NCBI GenBank assembly: GCA_947427205.1
Contig: CANEHB010000011.1
Location: 1-54,799, forward strand
DNA length: 54,799 bases
Direction of reading: 5' to 3'
From: an uncultured Clostridium sp.
GTDB taxonomy: Bacteria > Bacillota > Clostridia > TANB77 > CAG-508
Position 1 is the stretch's first letter, and each line of letters starts with the position of its first letter. Positions 33,484 through 43,014 of this stretch are shown here, in pieces. The position numbers and the translations under genes are program-made. The notes beneath the pieces are model-generated. The model did not search any database. It had not been told where the DNA came from and saw nothing but the letters and a program-made list of their open reading frames with translations.

Positions 33484-34251
33484 ATGGAAAATGTATTAGA
33501 AGTAAAAAATATTGAGAAATACTATGGAAATAAATCAAATTTAACCAAAGCCATAGACAATATTAGTTTTAATGTAGAACAAGGAGAATTTGTAGGAATA
33601 ATGGGAGCTAGTGGCTCTGGAAAGACTACATTATTAAATTGTATATCTACTATTGATAAAGTAACATCAGGGCATATTATGATTAATAGGGAAGATATTA
33701 CAAAATTAAAAGGAAATAATTTAAATAAATTTAGAAGAGAAGAATTAGGATTTATATTTCAAGATTTTAATTTATTAGATACTTTAACAGCATATGAGAA
33801 TATAGCTTTAGCTTTAACTATTCAAAAAGTTAAACCAGAAATAATTGATAAAAAAGTAAGAGCAATAGCAAAAGATTTAGACATTTCAGAAATTTTAAAT
33901 AAATATCCATATCAAGTATCAGGAGGACAAAAACAAAGAGTAGCCGCAGCCAGAGCAATTATAACTAATCCAAAATTGATACTTGCAGATGAACCAACTG
34001 GTGCTTTAGATTCAAAATCTAGCCGTCAATTACTTGGAACTTTTGAATATTTAAATCGAAAATTAGATGCAACTATTCTTATGGTTACACATGATGCATT
34101 TACAGCTAGTTATGCAGAAAGAATTATATTTATAAAAGATGGAAGAATATTTAATGAATTAATAAAAGGAAATGATACACGAAAACAATTTTTTGAAAAG
34201 ATAATTGAGGTACAAACACTTCTTGGAGGTGAGCTAAATGATGTTATTTAA
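33484..34251 (+). CDS. ABC transporter ATP-binding protein, BceA-like
   Basis: 255 residues. Walker A GASGSGKTT (about 44-52), Q-loop FIFQDFNLLDTLTAYENI, signature VSGGQKQR, Walker B LILADEPTGALDSKSS, and H-loop VTHDAF. The QDFNLLDTLTAYENI wording is typical of the BceA/VraF/MacB group that works with FtsX permeases against peptide antibiotics. ATG 33484 lies eight bases after AAGGAG; a start at 33466 would leave that site inside the gene. The permease gene overlaps by 14 bases. No BceRS-type two-component pair is in the window. Confidence 0.92.
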   Translation: MENVLEVKNIEKYYGNKSNLTKAIDNISFNVEQGEFVGIMGASGSGKTTLLNCISTIDKVTSGHIMINREDITKLKGNNLNKFRREELGFIFQDFNLLDTLTAYENIALALTIQKVKPEIIDKKVRAIAKDLDISEILNKYPYQVSGGQKQRVAAARAIITNPKLILADEPTGALDSKSSRQLLGTFEYLNRKLDATILMVTHDAFTASYAERIIFIKDGRIFNELIKGNDTRKQFFEKIIEVQTLLGGELNDVI

Positions 34252-36349
34252 ATTATCATTTGAAAATATAAAAAAAAGTTTTAAAGATTATGCAATTTAT
34301 TTTTTAACATTGGTTTTAGGTGTTGCAATTTTTTATATGTTTAATTCGCTAGATAGCCAACAAGCAATGCTTGAAGTTTCAAAATCTCAAAAAACAATTA
34401 TACAGCTTATGATACAAATGCTTGGAATGGTATCTGTATTTGTAGCTGTTATATTAGGATTATTAATTGTTTATGCAAATAATTTTTTGATAAATAGGCG
34501 TAAAAAAGAATTTGGTATATATATGACACTTGGAATGGGGAAAAGGCAAATATCAAAAATTATATTATTAGAAACAGTATTTGTAGGAATAATATCGCTT
34601 ATAATAGGACTTATTTTAGGAATATTTGCATCTCAATTTATGACAATATTAGTAGGAAAAATGTTTGAATCAGATATGAGTAAATTTGAATTTGTATTTT
34701 CTCAGGATGCATGCATAAAGACTTGTATATATTTTGCAGTAATGTATTTAGCAGTAATGGTATTCAATACAATGAATATTTCAAGATATAAACTAATTAA
34801 TCTCTTGAATGCTACAAAGAAAAATGAAAAAGTAAAAATGAAAAATCCTGTTATTTCTATATTAGTATTTATAGTAGCTTGTGTGATATTAGGATATGCA
34901 TATTGGAAAGTAACAGCAGATATAGCTTCATTAGATGCAGCAGATAAACTTTTGCGACCTATTTTAATGGGAATCATAAGTACAATATTAATATTCTGGT
35001 CTTTATCAGGTTTTACATTAAGTATTATAAAATCTATTAAAAGTGTTTATTTTAAAAATACAAATATGTTTGTTTTAAGACAAATTAATAATAAAATTAA
35101 TACAACAGTAATCAGTATTAGTGTTATTTGTTTAATGCTATTTATGACTATTTCTATTTTATCTTCAAGTTTAGCTTTAAGAAATACAATGCAAAGAGAG
35201 TTAATAGAAATGACACCAGTAGATTTAAATTTATATAAAATAGCAAATTTACCTGAAAAATCTGTAGATAGATGGGGAAAAGAAAAAGTATATACAGAAG
35301 AACAAAGAAAAGATTCACAAGTTCCTATTAGTGAAACTTTAATAAATAATGGATTTGATATGAACTTACTAAAAGATGTTATAGAAATATCTATATATGA
35401 AACTAATAATTTAACATGGGGAGATTTCTTTGGAGACCGTATAGAGGAAGTAAAAAAAAGATTTCCAAGGTTAGCTTATGATACAGTAGAGGAAATAATC
35501 AAAGTATCTGATTATAATGAGATAGCAAGACTATATGGAATTGATGAATATGAATTAAATGAAGACGAATTTATTATGTTATGTGACTTTACAAGTATGA
35601 CAGAACTAAGAAATACAATATTAAACGATGGAAAATGTATTATAGAAGTCGCAGGAAAACAATACAAATCAAAATACAATGAGTGTAAAAGTGGGTTTGT
35701 TATAATGTCAACAAGTCATACAAATACAGGTATAATACTAGTACCAGATAGTTGTGATTTAACAGAAGATATGAAAGAAAACTGGCTATTAGTTTCAAAT
35801 TATAATGCAAATAATGATGAAGAAAAAGAAAGAATTGAAAAATATTTTTCAAGTACTGGAGAAGAAAATGATGAAGCAACTGCATTTATACAAAATTTAT
35901 CAAATAAAGGTTTAGAAATTGATGGAATGAGTAAAATATCTATTATAGAAGCTAGTTTAGGATTAACAACAATAGTAACATTTATAGCAATTTATCTAGG
36001 AATAATATTCTTAATAGCAAGTAGTGCAATTCTAGCTTTAAAGCAATTAACTGAAAGTTCTGACAACAAACAAAGATATACTATTTTAAGAAAAATTGGT
36101 TGTGATGAAAGAATGATTAATAAAACTTTGTTTATTCAAATAGGAATATTCTTTATAACACCATTAGTACTTGCAATAATTCATTCAATATTTGGAGTAA
36201 AATTTGCACTTGGAGTTCTATCTGGAATAGCATCAGAAAGTGATTTGTTGCCTTCTATTATAGTTACAGTGATAATTATGGGGGGAATATATGGAGCATA
36301 TTTCTTTGCTACATATTTGGGCAGTAAAAATATAATTAAAGAAGAATAA
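34238..36349 (+). CDS. FtsX-like ABC transporter permease, BceB-like
   Basis: 703 residues with about ten membrane helices. First FtsX block around residues 60-190 (NFLINRRKKEFGIYMTLGMGKRQI), here seen as NFLINRRKKEFGIY and MTLGMGKRQI, further helices at 205-275, a large extracellular domain (about 315-565), then the second block with YTILRKIGCDERMINKTLF. The large extracellular loop between helices is the hallmark of BceB-type permeases, which recognise bacitracin, nisin or similar compounds. GGAGGTG precedes the start; two ATG codons (34238, 34241) are adjacent. Translationally coupled to the ATPase gene. Confidence 0.9.
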   Translation: MMLFKLSFENIKKSFKDYAIYFLTLVLGVAIFYMFNSLDSQQAMLEVSKSQKTIIQLMIQMLGMVSVFVAVILGLLIVYANNFLINRRKKEFGIYMTLGMGKRQISKIILLETVFVGIISLIIGLILGIFASQFMTILVGKMFESDMSKFEFVFSQDACIKTCIYFAVMYLAVMVFNTMNISRYKLINLLNATKKNEKVKMKNPVISILVFIVACVILGYAYWKVTADIASLDAADKLLRPILMGIISTILIFWSLSGFTLSIIKSIKSVYFKNTNMFVLRQINNKINTTVISISVICLMLFMTISILSSSLALRNTMQRELIEMTPVDLNLYKIANLPEKSVDRWGKEKVYTEEQRKDSQVPISETLINNGFDMNLLKDVIEISIYETNNLTWGDFFGDRIEEVKKRFPRLAYDTVEEIIKVSDYNEIARLYGIDEYELNEDEFIMLCDFTSMTELRNTILNDGKCIIEVAGKQYKSKYNECKSGFVIMSTSHTNTGIILVPDSCDLTEDMKENWLLVSNYNANNDEEKERIEKYFSSTGEENDEATAFIQNLSNKGLEIDGMSKISIIEASLGLTTIVTFIAIYLGIIFLIASSAILALKQLTESSDNKQRYTILRKIGCDERMINKTLFIQIGIFFITPLVLAIIHSIFGVKFALGVLSGIASESDLLPSIIVTVIIMGGIYGAYFFATYLGSKNIIKEE

Positions 36350-36502
36350 ATTAATAAAATTCATTTTGATTTTATTAAAGTTAGTATAATAATATATAAT
36401 GTATATAACGCAGTAAGTATTGCAACAGTAAATATGATAGATACAAAAGTAATAAAATACTAAACAGCAATATAGAACGTAACATATGTTATTTGTATAG
36501 AT

Positions 36503-36537
36503 AAAAGCTACTATATTTTTAATATAGTAGCTTTTTA
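36503..36537 (+). terminator. intrinsic terminator
   Basis: AAAAGCTACTATATT pairs perfectly with AATATAGTAGCTTTT, then T. It lies about 150 bases after the BceB-like gene. Confidence 0.85.
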
Positions 36538-36723
36538 TGAAATAATAAAATAAAGTTTTTATAATTTTTTTAAAATAAGATGATAGAAATTTAGCTATCA
36601 CTCTTTTTGTTAACATAACATATAAACCAGAAGTCTGTAAGTAAAAAGTAAAATAAAAGTAAACCAAAAGTAAAAAAATAAGTATTTTGTAATGAAAAAG
36701 CAAATAAAACAATAGATATTTTA

Positions 36724-36752
36724 TTGACTATATTGGAAAAATGTGCTAAAAT
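36724..36752 (+). promoter_or_regulatory. promoter of the transglutaminase/cohesin operon
   Basis: TTGACT (36724-36729), 17 bp, TAAAAT (36747-36752), with TGC just ahead of the -10 box. Confidence 0.7.
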
Positions 36753-36823
36753 ATATATTGTCTACGGGGTAAAAAAATAAACCAAAGTAGATATAATAAA
36801 ATTAAAAGAAGGAGATCTATTTT

Positions 36824-39800
36824 ATGAAGTTAAAAAAATTAATAGTTGTTTTTTTACTTATGTCACTTTTTGTATCTCAAATTAGTTGGATTACATTAAG
36901 TGGGTTTGTTTATGGAGCAGAAAATCAAGCTGAAGGTAATTTTCATTATGATCAACTTGATGCTGATTCAAAAGTAATATATAATGCATTATTAGAAATG
37001 TATAATAAAGATATATTACAAACTGGAAATCAAAGTTATGACCTTGTTGAAAATGGTCAAATAACTCAAGAAAAAGCTAAAGAATATGAAAATGGAAGTT
37101 CTAAATTAACTTCAGCAATGAATGCTGCAAGATATGCATTTTATGCAGATTATCCAGAAATCTTTTATGTAAATTTTCAAAAAATATCAATAAGAATAAC
37201 TAAAGATGCAAGTAATAATTATCATGCATATTTAGGTTCTGGAAGATTTGAAAATTATTATGTAGTAGGTTTTAATAATCAAGATGAAGTTAAAGTGGCT
37301 ATTGACGAATTTAATGTAAGAGTAAATGAAATAGTTGAAAAAGTTAGTGATGAAAATAAAGTAGTAGAGCAAATAAAATTAGTGCATAATGAAATAATTA
37401 ATAGTACTAGTTATAGATTAGAAACTGACTGTATAGAAGGAGTTGAAGGATTTTTAGGAACACCTTATGGAGCTCTTGTAAAAAATCAAGCTGTATGTGA
37501 AGGATATGCAAGATCTTTAAAAGTTGTTTTAGACAAATTAGGAATTAATTCGATTTTAGTACAAGGAACACATCAATCAGAAGGTTCAGCAGCAGTTCCT
37601 CATATGTGGAATTATGTAGAAATAGAAAAGGAAACACTTGCAAGAAGCACAGAAAAAGTTTGGTATGCAATAGATGCAACATTAGATGATCCATTTTTAC
37701 GTGATACTACTATGGATCCTACACATCCAGATTTTGTACCAGGAAGCGATATACAAGAAGGTTTTGAAAATACAAGATTTTGTATGGTTGGAACAGAAAC
37801 TATGAATAAAGAACATACTGTTTTAGAAACAGTAGAAGCAGCAGGAAACTATACTTTTAAATATCCTGAATTAAATGCAGAAGATTATGGTATTGATACA
37901 GTAATAAATAATAATGGATTATTAGTAAAATTCAAACAAGAAGGTACAGAAACAGAAGAATATCGTGCAGGAGATTTCTATATTAGTTATAATAATAAAG
38001 GATATGAAGAATCAACAAAAGATGGAAAATATATATTAATGAAATATCATGAATATAGACCAGGTGATGATAAATGGATTGAAGGTAAATGGGGATATTT
38101 CTTACCAGATGTATATGCAGGTGGATTTGTTGATTATGAAGATCATATTTATGTAAGTGTACCAAATTCAGAATATGTTGAATTTGCAGTAACAACTTTA
38201 GCACCAGGAGATTACAAAAACGATCTTAAATATTTATCATATCAAGGTGATGGCTCTGATTTTGTAGCACAATCAGGAAAATTATATAATCCAAACGGAA
38301 CATATAAAGCTCCTCCATATATAAAACATCAAACACCTGTAGCAACAGCAACACTTACAGTAGGACCTACTTATCATGTTGATGTTACTTATGATGATGA
38401 TTTAATATTAGCTAATGGAGCAACAGAAGCTGGTTATAGAATGGAATCAACAGGTGCAACAGGTGTTGCTGAATCAAAAATAGAAAACTTCACTTTTGAT
38501 GGAAAAAATAGAATAACATTTGATTTAACATTTAGTAAAATGTTTGCAGATGACGATGCTATGTATAGAATTTATATAACAGGTTTAGTAGGAAAAAATA
38601 GTTATAAAGAACCAAACTACATCTCTTATGGAGCCTCTAATTTAATAGCATGTTCTTTCAGTATGAATGCAGCAAAAAGTTGGGATGTATTTGCTAGACC
38701 AACACTTCTTGAAAATTCTGACTTATCAATGAATGGTTGGCAAACAAGTGATGGAGAATTAGTATCAGAAAAACTAAAAAGCAGAATAGCATTAGTAACA
38801 ACAAGAACTACTCAAACAGAAAAAGATGCAATGAATGATTTAATGGAAGAACAATTAGGAGAACAAGAATTAATTACAAGTGAAACATATAATATTTCAT
38901 TAAATGTATGTAAAAAATATGTTGTAAAAACAGGACATAAACTAAGATTATCTCTTGGATTCCCAGCAGGATATGGTCCAGATGACGCTGGAGTTACATT
39001 TAAAGCATATCATTTTAAAAGAGATGCGGAAGGTAATGTTACAGGAGTAGAAGAAATTCCTTGTGTAGTAACACAATATGGATTAATAGTAACATGCGAT
39101 TCATTTAGTCCATTTGCAATTGCTGTAACTGAAAATGATGGAACAGCAGTTCAAGAAACAGCAGTTATAGTATCTGATACAGATGGTGGTCAAATAAATG
39201 GAGCAAATAGAGAAGAAGGAAACATAATTACATTAGCTGAAGGAGAGTCAGCTACACTTAATGTAGTTCCAGATGAAGGTTATGAAATTGAATCAATAAA
39301 TGTTTGTGGTAACTCAATAGAGGTAACAAACAAAGATGCAATGGATATTATAGTAAATTATGCTGATGTAAAAGATGGTAACTGTATAGTTGATGTTAAA
39401 TTTGTTGCAAAAACAGTTGTACAATTTGAAGAAGAAAAAGGAGAAACAGTAGTTGTACCTAAAGCAGTACCAGCAGAAATAACAATGCCAGAATCAAAAA
39501 ATATAGTAGTAGGTTCAACATTAAAAATAACACCAAATGTTACAGAAACAACAGGAATTCAAACATATCAATGGTATAAAAATGATGAAAAATTAGAAGG
39601 AAAAACAAATAAAGTATTAGAAATATCAGATGTTACAACTGAAGATGCAGGAAATTATATATTAAAAGTTACATCAACAGTAGAAACATCAAGTGAAGAA
39701 GTAACAAGTACAGAATGTAATGTAACAGTTATTAATTGTACTTTTACAACAACAGTTGAAAGAGAAGAAGAAACTGAAATTTACCCAGGTGATGAATTTA

Positions 39801-40564
39801 CTGTAAATGTAAATATAAAAGATTTCCAAAATATTGATAAAGGATTAATAGCATTAGGAGGACAATTAGAATATGACTCTAATTTATTAGAAAAAGTTGA
39901 ATTAAAAGGTTCTAATGATTGGAGTGAACATCCAACTTATAATGAAGAAAACTTTAAATTCGTAATAGATAATAATAATTTTGTTGTTGATGGTGGAACT
40001 ATATTTACAATTAAATTTAAAGTAAAAGATACAATAGATGAAGCAACAACTACTACAATTAAAGTTAAAAATATAGAAGCAAGTAATGGTGAATATGATA
40101 TAAAATCAAATGATGCACAATTTGATTTAAATATAACAATGGAGGAAGAATTACAAGATTCTATAATATCTGAAGTATATAGTGTAGATAATGCAGATAA
40201 CGTTATTTCTCAAATACCAAATAATACATCAGTTAGTACATTTAAAGCAAATGTTGAAGCATATCCTGGAGTAGAAATTGTTGACAAAGATGGAAATACA
40301 CTTGAAGATAATGATATTATAGGAACAGGTATGACTGTAAAAGTAGGTTCATTAACATTTACAACTATTGTAATAGGAGATATTGATGGAAATGGTATTA
40401 TAACTGTAACAGATATAGCTGCTATAAAATTACACTATATAGATTTAGAATTATTATCTGGAATTCAATTTGTAGCTGGTGATTTAAATAATGATGGAAA
40501 GATATCTACAACAGATATAGCACAAATAAAACTTATATATATAGCAAATCAAAATAATAATTAA
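36824..40564 (+). CDS. secreted transglutaminase-like protein with cohesin-like and dockerin modules
   Basis: 1246 residues. A signal peptide (about 1-31) is followed by a transglutaminase-like domain with Cys in NQAVCEGYARS (about 225), His in VPHMWNYVE (about 260) and Asp in WYAIDATLDDP (about 284). A long middle region holds beta domains, an Ig-like module (about 885-970, GIQTYQWYKNDEKLEG ... EDAGNYILKV), and a cohesin-like module (about 975-1115, GDEFTVNVNIKDFQNIDKGL). The end is a type I-like dockerin with two calcium loops: GDIDGNGIITVTDIAAIKL and GDLNNDGKISTTDIAQIKL. It should act outside the cell, cutting or linking peptides or wall material, and dock on a cohesin. The next gene encodes such a cohesin. 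AAGGAG precedes ATG 36824. Confidence 0.88.
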   Translation: MKLKKLIVVFLLMSLFVSQISWITLSGFVYGAENQAEGNFHYDQLDADSKVIYNALLEMYNKDILQTGNQSYDLVENGQITQEKAKEYENGSSKLTSAMNAARYAFYADYPEIFYVNFQKISIRITKDASNNYHAYLGSGRFENYYVVGFNNQDEVKVAIDEFNVRVNEIVEKVSDENKVVEQIKLVHNEIINSTSYRLETDCIEGVEGFLGTPYGALVKNQAVCEGYARSLKVVLDKLGINSILVQGTHQSEGSAAVPHMWNYVEIEKETLARSTEKVWYAIDATLDDPFLRDTTMDPTHPDFVPGSDIQEGFENTRFCMVGTETMNKEHTVLETVEAAGNYTFKYPELNAEDYGIDTVINNNGLLVKFKQEGTETEEYRAGDFYISYNNKGYEESTKDGKYILMKYHEYRPGDDKWIEGKWGYFLPDVYAGGFVDYEDHIYVSVPNSEYVEFAVTTLAPGDYKNDLKYLSYQGDGSDFVAQSGKLYNPNGTYKAPPYIKHQTPVATATLTVGPTYHVDVTYDDDLILANGATEAGYRMESTGATGVAESKIENFTFDGKNRITFDLTFSKMFADDDAMYRIYITGLVGKNSYKEPNYISYGASNLIACSFSMNAAKSWDVFARPTLLENSDLSMNGWQTSDGELVSEKLKSRIALVTTRTTQTEKDAMNDLMEEQLGEQELITSETYNISLNVCKKYVVKTGHKLRLSLGFPAGYGPDDAGVTFKAYHFKRDAEGNVTGVEEIPCVVTQYGLIVTCDSFSPFAIAVTENDGTAVQETAVIVSDTDGGQINGANREEGNIITLAEGESATLNVVPDEGYEIESINVCGNSIEVTNKDAMDIIVNYADVKDGNCIVDVKFVAKTVVQFEEEKGETVVVPKAVPAEITMPESKNIVVGSTLKITPNVTETTGIQTYQWYKNDEKLEGKTNKVLEISDVTTEDAGNYILKVTSTVETSSEEVTSTECNVTVINCTFTTTVEREEETEIYPGDEFTVNVNIKDFQNIDKGLIALGGQLEYDSNLLEKVELKGSNDWSEHPTYNEENFKFVIDNNNFVVDGGTIFTIKFKVKDTIDEATTTTIKVKNIEASNGEYDIKSNDAQFDLNITMEEELQDSIISEVYSVDNADNVISQIPNNTSVSTFKANVEAYPGVEIVDKDGNTLEDNDIIGTGMTVKVGSLTFTTIVIGDIDGNGIITVTDIAAIKLHYIDLELLSGIQFVAGDLNNDGKISTTDIAQIKLIYIANQNNN

Positions 40565-40625
40565 AATTTAGGAGATAATAATAACTAATCAGATAAAAGA
40601 TTTTTAATAAGCAAAGGAGAAAAAA

Positions 40626-41522
40626 ATGAAAAAAACAATAGTTTTTAGTTTAAGTTTGATTTTGGGAATAATGTTATTAGTAAATAATGTATATGCAGCT
40701 TCTTCTTATAAAATAGACTTAAATACAGTAAAAAATGAATTTGATAAAAAAGAGGAATTTGTAGTTAATGTTGCAATTTCTAATATTCAAGTAGAAAAAG
40801 GATTAATAGCATTTGGCGCAGTTTTAGATTATGATAAAGATAGCCTAGAATTAGTAAAAACTAGTGGTAGTGAAAATTGGGCCAATCCATCTTATAATGA
40901 AAATAATGGTAAATTAACAACAGATAGAAATAATTTATCTAAAAATGATGAAGTTGTATTTAGTATAACTTTTAGAGTAAAAGAAGGTAGTAAAGCAAAT
41001 CCAACAATTACTTTAAAAAATATTGAAGCATCAGGAGGAACAGAAACTGGTGATCTAAAAACAAATGATGTAACTAAAACTATTACTGTAAAAGGTGCTA
41101 CAAGTAACCCTAATCCAGATGATACAAATAAACCTGGAGATGATAATAAGCCAGGAACTAACCCGGGAGATAACAATAATAATCAAGGTGGAAACAACAA
41201 CAATCAGGGAGGAAATAACCAAGGTAATAATAATCAAGGTGGTAGCAACTCAGGAAATAATAACCAAGGTAGCAACAATCAAGGAAATAACAACCAAGGT
41301 AATAGCAATTCTGGAAATAATAATCAAGGAACAACTAATAAAAATACTAATACTAATAAAAATATTATTGCAAATACAAGTAATCCAAATAACAAGAAGG
41401 ATGGCTCTTTGCCAAAGGCAGGCACAACTTCTATAGTATTAGGAATAGTAATAGTTGCAATTGCTGTGGCACTTATATTCTATGCTAAAATTAGAATCTT
41501 AGATAAAAATAATAAACATTAA
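40626..41522 (+). CDS. surface-anchored cohesin-domain protein
   Basis: 298 residues. Signal peptide (about 1-24, ending VYAASS). Residues about 27-155 form one cohesin-like domain (KEEFVVNVAISNIQVEKGL, AFGAVLDYDKDSLELV, VFSITFRVKEGS, LKNIEASGG), similar in wording to the cohesin-like module of the upstream protein. A Pro then Asn/Gly/Gln-rich flexible linker runs from about 160 to 255. The end, SLPKAGTTSIVLGIVIVAI and a basic tail, resembles a sortase signal with LPKAG in place of LPxTG, or simply a membrane anchor. It is a one-cohesin anchoring scaffoldin that could hold the dockerin-bearing transglutaminase on the cell. No sortase gene is nearby. Confidence 0.87.
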   Translation: MKKTIVFSLSLILGIMLLVNNVYAASSYKIDLNTVKNEFDKKEEFVVNVAISNIQVEKGLIAFGAVLDYDKDSLELVKTSGSENWANPSYNENNGKLTTDRNNLSKNDEVVFSITFRVKEGSKANPTITLKNIEASGGTETGDLKTNDVTKTITVKGATSNPNPDDTNKPGDDNKPGTNPGDNNNNQGGNNNNQGGNNQGNNNQGGSNSGNNNQGSNNQGNNNQGNSNSGNNNQGTTNKNTNTNKNIIANTSNPNNKKDGSLPKAGTTSIVLGIVIVAIAVALIFYAKIRILDKNNKH

Positions 41523-41554
41523 TAATATTATTAGAATAAAATAAAAAGTATATA

Positions 41555-41597
41555 AAAAAACTAGAAATTAGAAAAAATCTTAATTTCTAGTTTTTTC
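41555..41597 (+). terminator. intrinsic terminator after the cohesin gene
   Basis: AAAAAACTAGAAATTA pairs with TAATTTCTAGTTTTTT (perfect), giving a strong terminator. Confidence 0.88.
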
Positions 41598-41811
41598 TAT
41601 TATATAAAGTTGTTTTACAATTTCTATTTTATATAAGCAGATTTTATCAAAAGCTTTATATTATAAAAATTTTCTAAAATATATGAATACTATATATATT
41701 GAAATTTAAATATTAGCTTTTATACTATATATTGATTTTATTACCTTTTTATGATATTTTATTATAGTATAATTTAACTTATTTATCAGACATAAAGGAG
41801 ATAAAAAGATA

Positions 41812-42714
41812 ATGATTGATTTACATATTCATTCAACATATTCTGATGGTACTAAAAATGTATTAGAAATACTAAAGCAAGCACAAAATTTAAAATTAGA
41901 TACAATTTCTATAACAGATCATGAAAATTGTGATGCTTATAAAGAATTAAGTAAAATGAATTTAAAAGAGATTTATTCTGGAAAAATTATAAATGGAATA
42001 GAATTAAAATCACAATATAAAGATAGAATAATAGATATATTAGGTTACAACATCAATTGTGACAAAATGAATTCATATGTAAAAGAATGTTATAAAGAAA
42101 ACAGTAGAGAAAAAATACAAGAAAAGCAATTAGAAGAATTTTATAAATATGGAATAAAATATGGGTTAACTTTAAAACCAATAAACGACTTAGAATGGGA
42201 TAAGAAAAAAGATTGGGGAAGTATGGTATTTTATAGAGAATTGAAATCACATGAAGAAAATAGATTGAAAGTACCAGAAGACTTATGGGAATCAGTTAAA
42301 AATTTTAAAAGAAATTATTATCATATAAAAGGTAAAATGTTTTATACAAATATATCAAAATATTATCCTAAATTAGATAAAATTTTAGAAATAATTCATA
42401 ATTCAGATGGAATAGCTTGTATAGCACATATTCATGAATATACTTGGATGGAAGATAAAATCTCAGAATTAAATGCAATAACAAAAGAATTTAATATAGA
42501 TGGAATAGAATGTTATTATAGTAACTTTACAGAAGAACAGACAAATGAATTGATAAACTACTGTAATCAAAATAATTTATTAATAAGTGGCGGATCAGAT
42601 TATCATGGAAATAATAAACCAGAAATATCACTTGGAATTGGTAAAGGAAACTTACAAGTTCCAAGTAATATTATTGATAATTGGAATAAAGTAAAACAAT
42701 TGAATTATGTTTAG
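41812..42714 (+). CDS. PHP domain metal-dependent phosphoesterase
   Basis: 300 residues. The first metal motif is DLHIHSTYSDG at the N-terminus, then SITDHENCDAY (about 38-48), GIELKSQ (about 63), a CIAHIHEY segment (about 203) and GGSDYHG (about 263-269). This is the PHP fold seen in RNase AM-type exonucleases, histidinol phosphatase and related phosphoesterases. The insert from about 95 to 190 is unusual for the shortest members. Substrate unknown: nucleotide or oligonucleotide phosphates are likely. GGAGATAAAAAG lies before ATG 41812. The YgjV-like and uvrB genes follow closely. Confidence 0.87.
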   Translation: MIDLHIHSTYSDGTKNVLEILKQAQNLKLDTISITDHENCDAYKELSKMNLKEIYSGKIINGIELKSQYKDRIIDILGYNINCDKMNSYVKECYKENSREKIQEKQLEEFYKYGIKYGLTLKPINDLEWDKKKDWGSMVFYRELKSHEENRLKVPEDLWESVKNFKRNYYHIKGKMFYTNISKYYPKLDKILEIIHNSDGIACIAHIHEYTWMEDKISELNAITKEFNIDGIECYYSNFTEEQTNELINYCNQNNLLISGGSDYHGNNKPEISLGIGKGNLQVPSNIIDNWNKVKQLNYV

Positions 42715-42735
42715 TTCTGAAAGTAGAATTTTTAA

Positions 42736-43014
42736 ATGATATTTATATTAGCACAATTTTGTGGAATAACAGCATTAGTACTTACTGTAATTGCAGTTCA
42801 ATTTAAAACTAAAGAAAGTATAGTAATGTGCTCTATATTTGCTAATATTGTAGTTGCAATACAATTCTTTTTATTAAATGCTATTACAGGAGCAGGATGG
42901 ACTATATATGATATTATTGTTAAAGTCTATGTTGGAGTAATTCAAGAAAGTTCACAACTTATATCAGCAATAATTGCATTAATTAGAGATAAAAAAGGAG
43001 TTAAAAATGTTTAA
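42736..43014 (+). CDS. YgjV-like small membrane protein
   Basis: 92 residues with three hydrophobic segments. The N-terminal run [20 protein letters not shown] followed by [19 protein letters not shown] matches the YgjV family of inner-membrane proteins (PF10688 type), which are usually longer (about 180 residues); this is a half-length version. Function unknown. Its ribosome site is weak, and the last 8 bases overlap uvrB, so it is probably translated in coupling with its neighbours. Confidence 0.68.
   Translation: MIFILAQFCGITALVLTVIAVQFKTKESIVMCSIFANIVVAIQFFLLNAITGAGWTIYDIIVKVYVGVIQESSQLISAIIALIRDKKGVKNV

Larger units (their letters stand above)
36350..36823 (+). other. intergenic region with terminator and promoter, no gene seen
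   Basis: 474 A+T-rich bases. Holds the terminator at 36503-36536, the promoter at 36724-36752, and a 65-base leader. In the leader TCTAC (36761-36765) can pair with GTAGA around an inner GGGGT/AACC; no known riboswitch class was recognised. No credible small gene seen. Confidence 0.6.

Noticed and set aside
36233..36712. Minus-strand open frame of 159 codons reaching into the gap after the BceB-like gene
   Set aside because: Low-complexity Tyr/Phe/Ile composition typical of A+T-rich noise; it also runs through a terminator hairpin.
36753..36823. Possible riboswitch in the leader of the transglutaminase gene
   Set aside because: Only a 5-bp outer stem and a short inner pairing; it does not fit the c-di-GMP or preQ1 cores I know.
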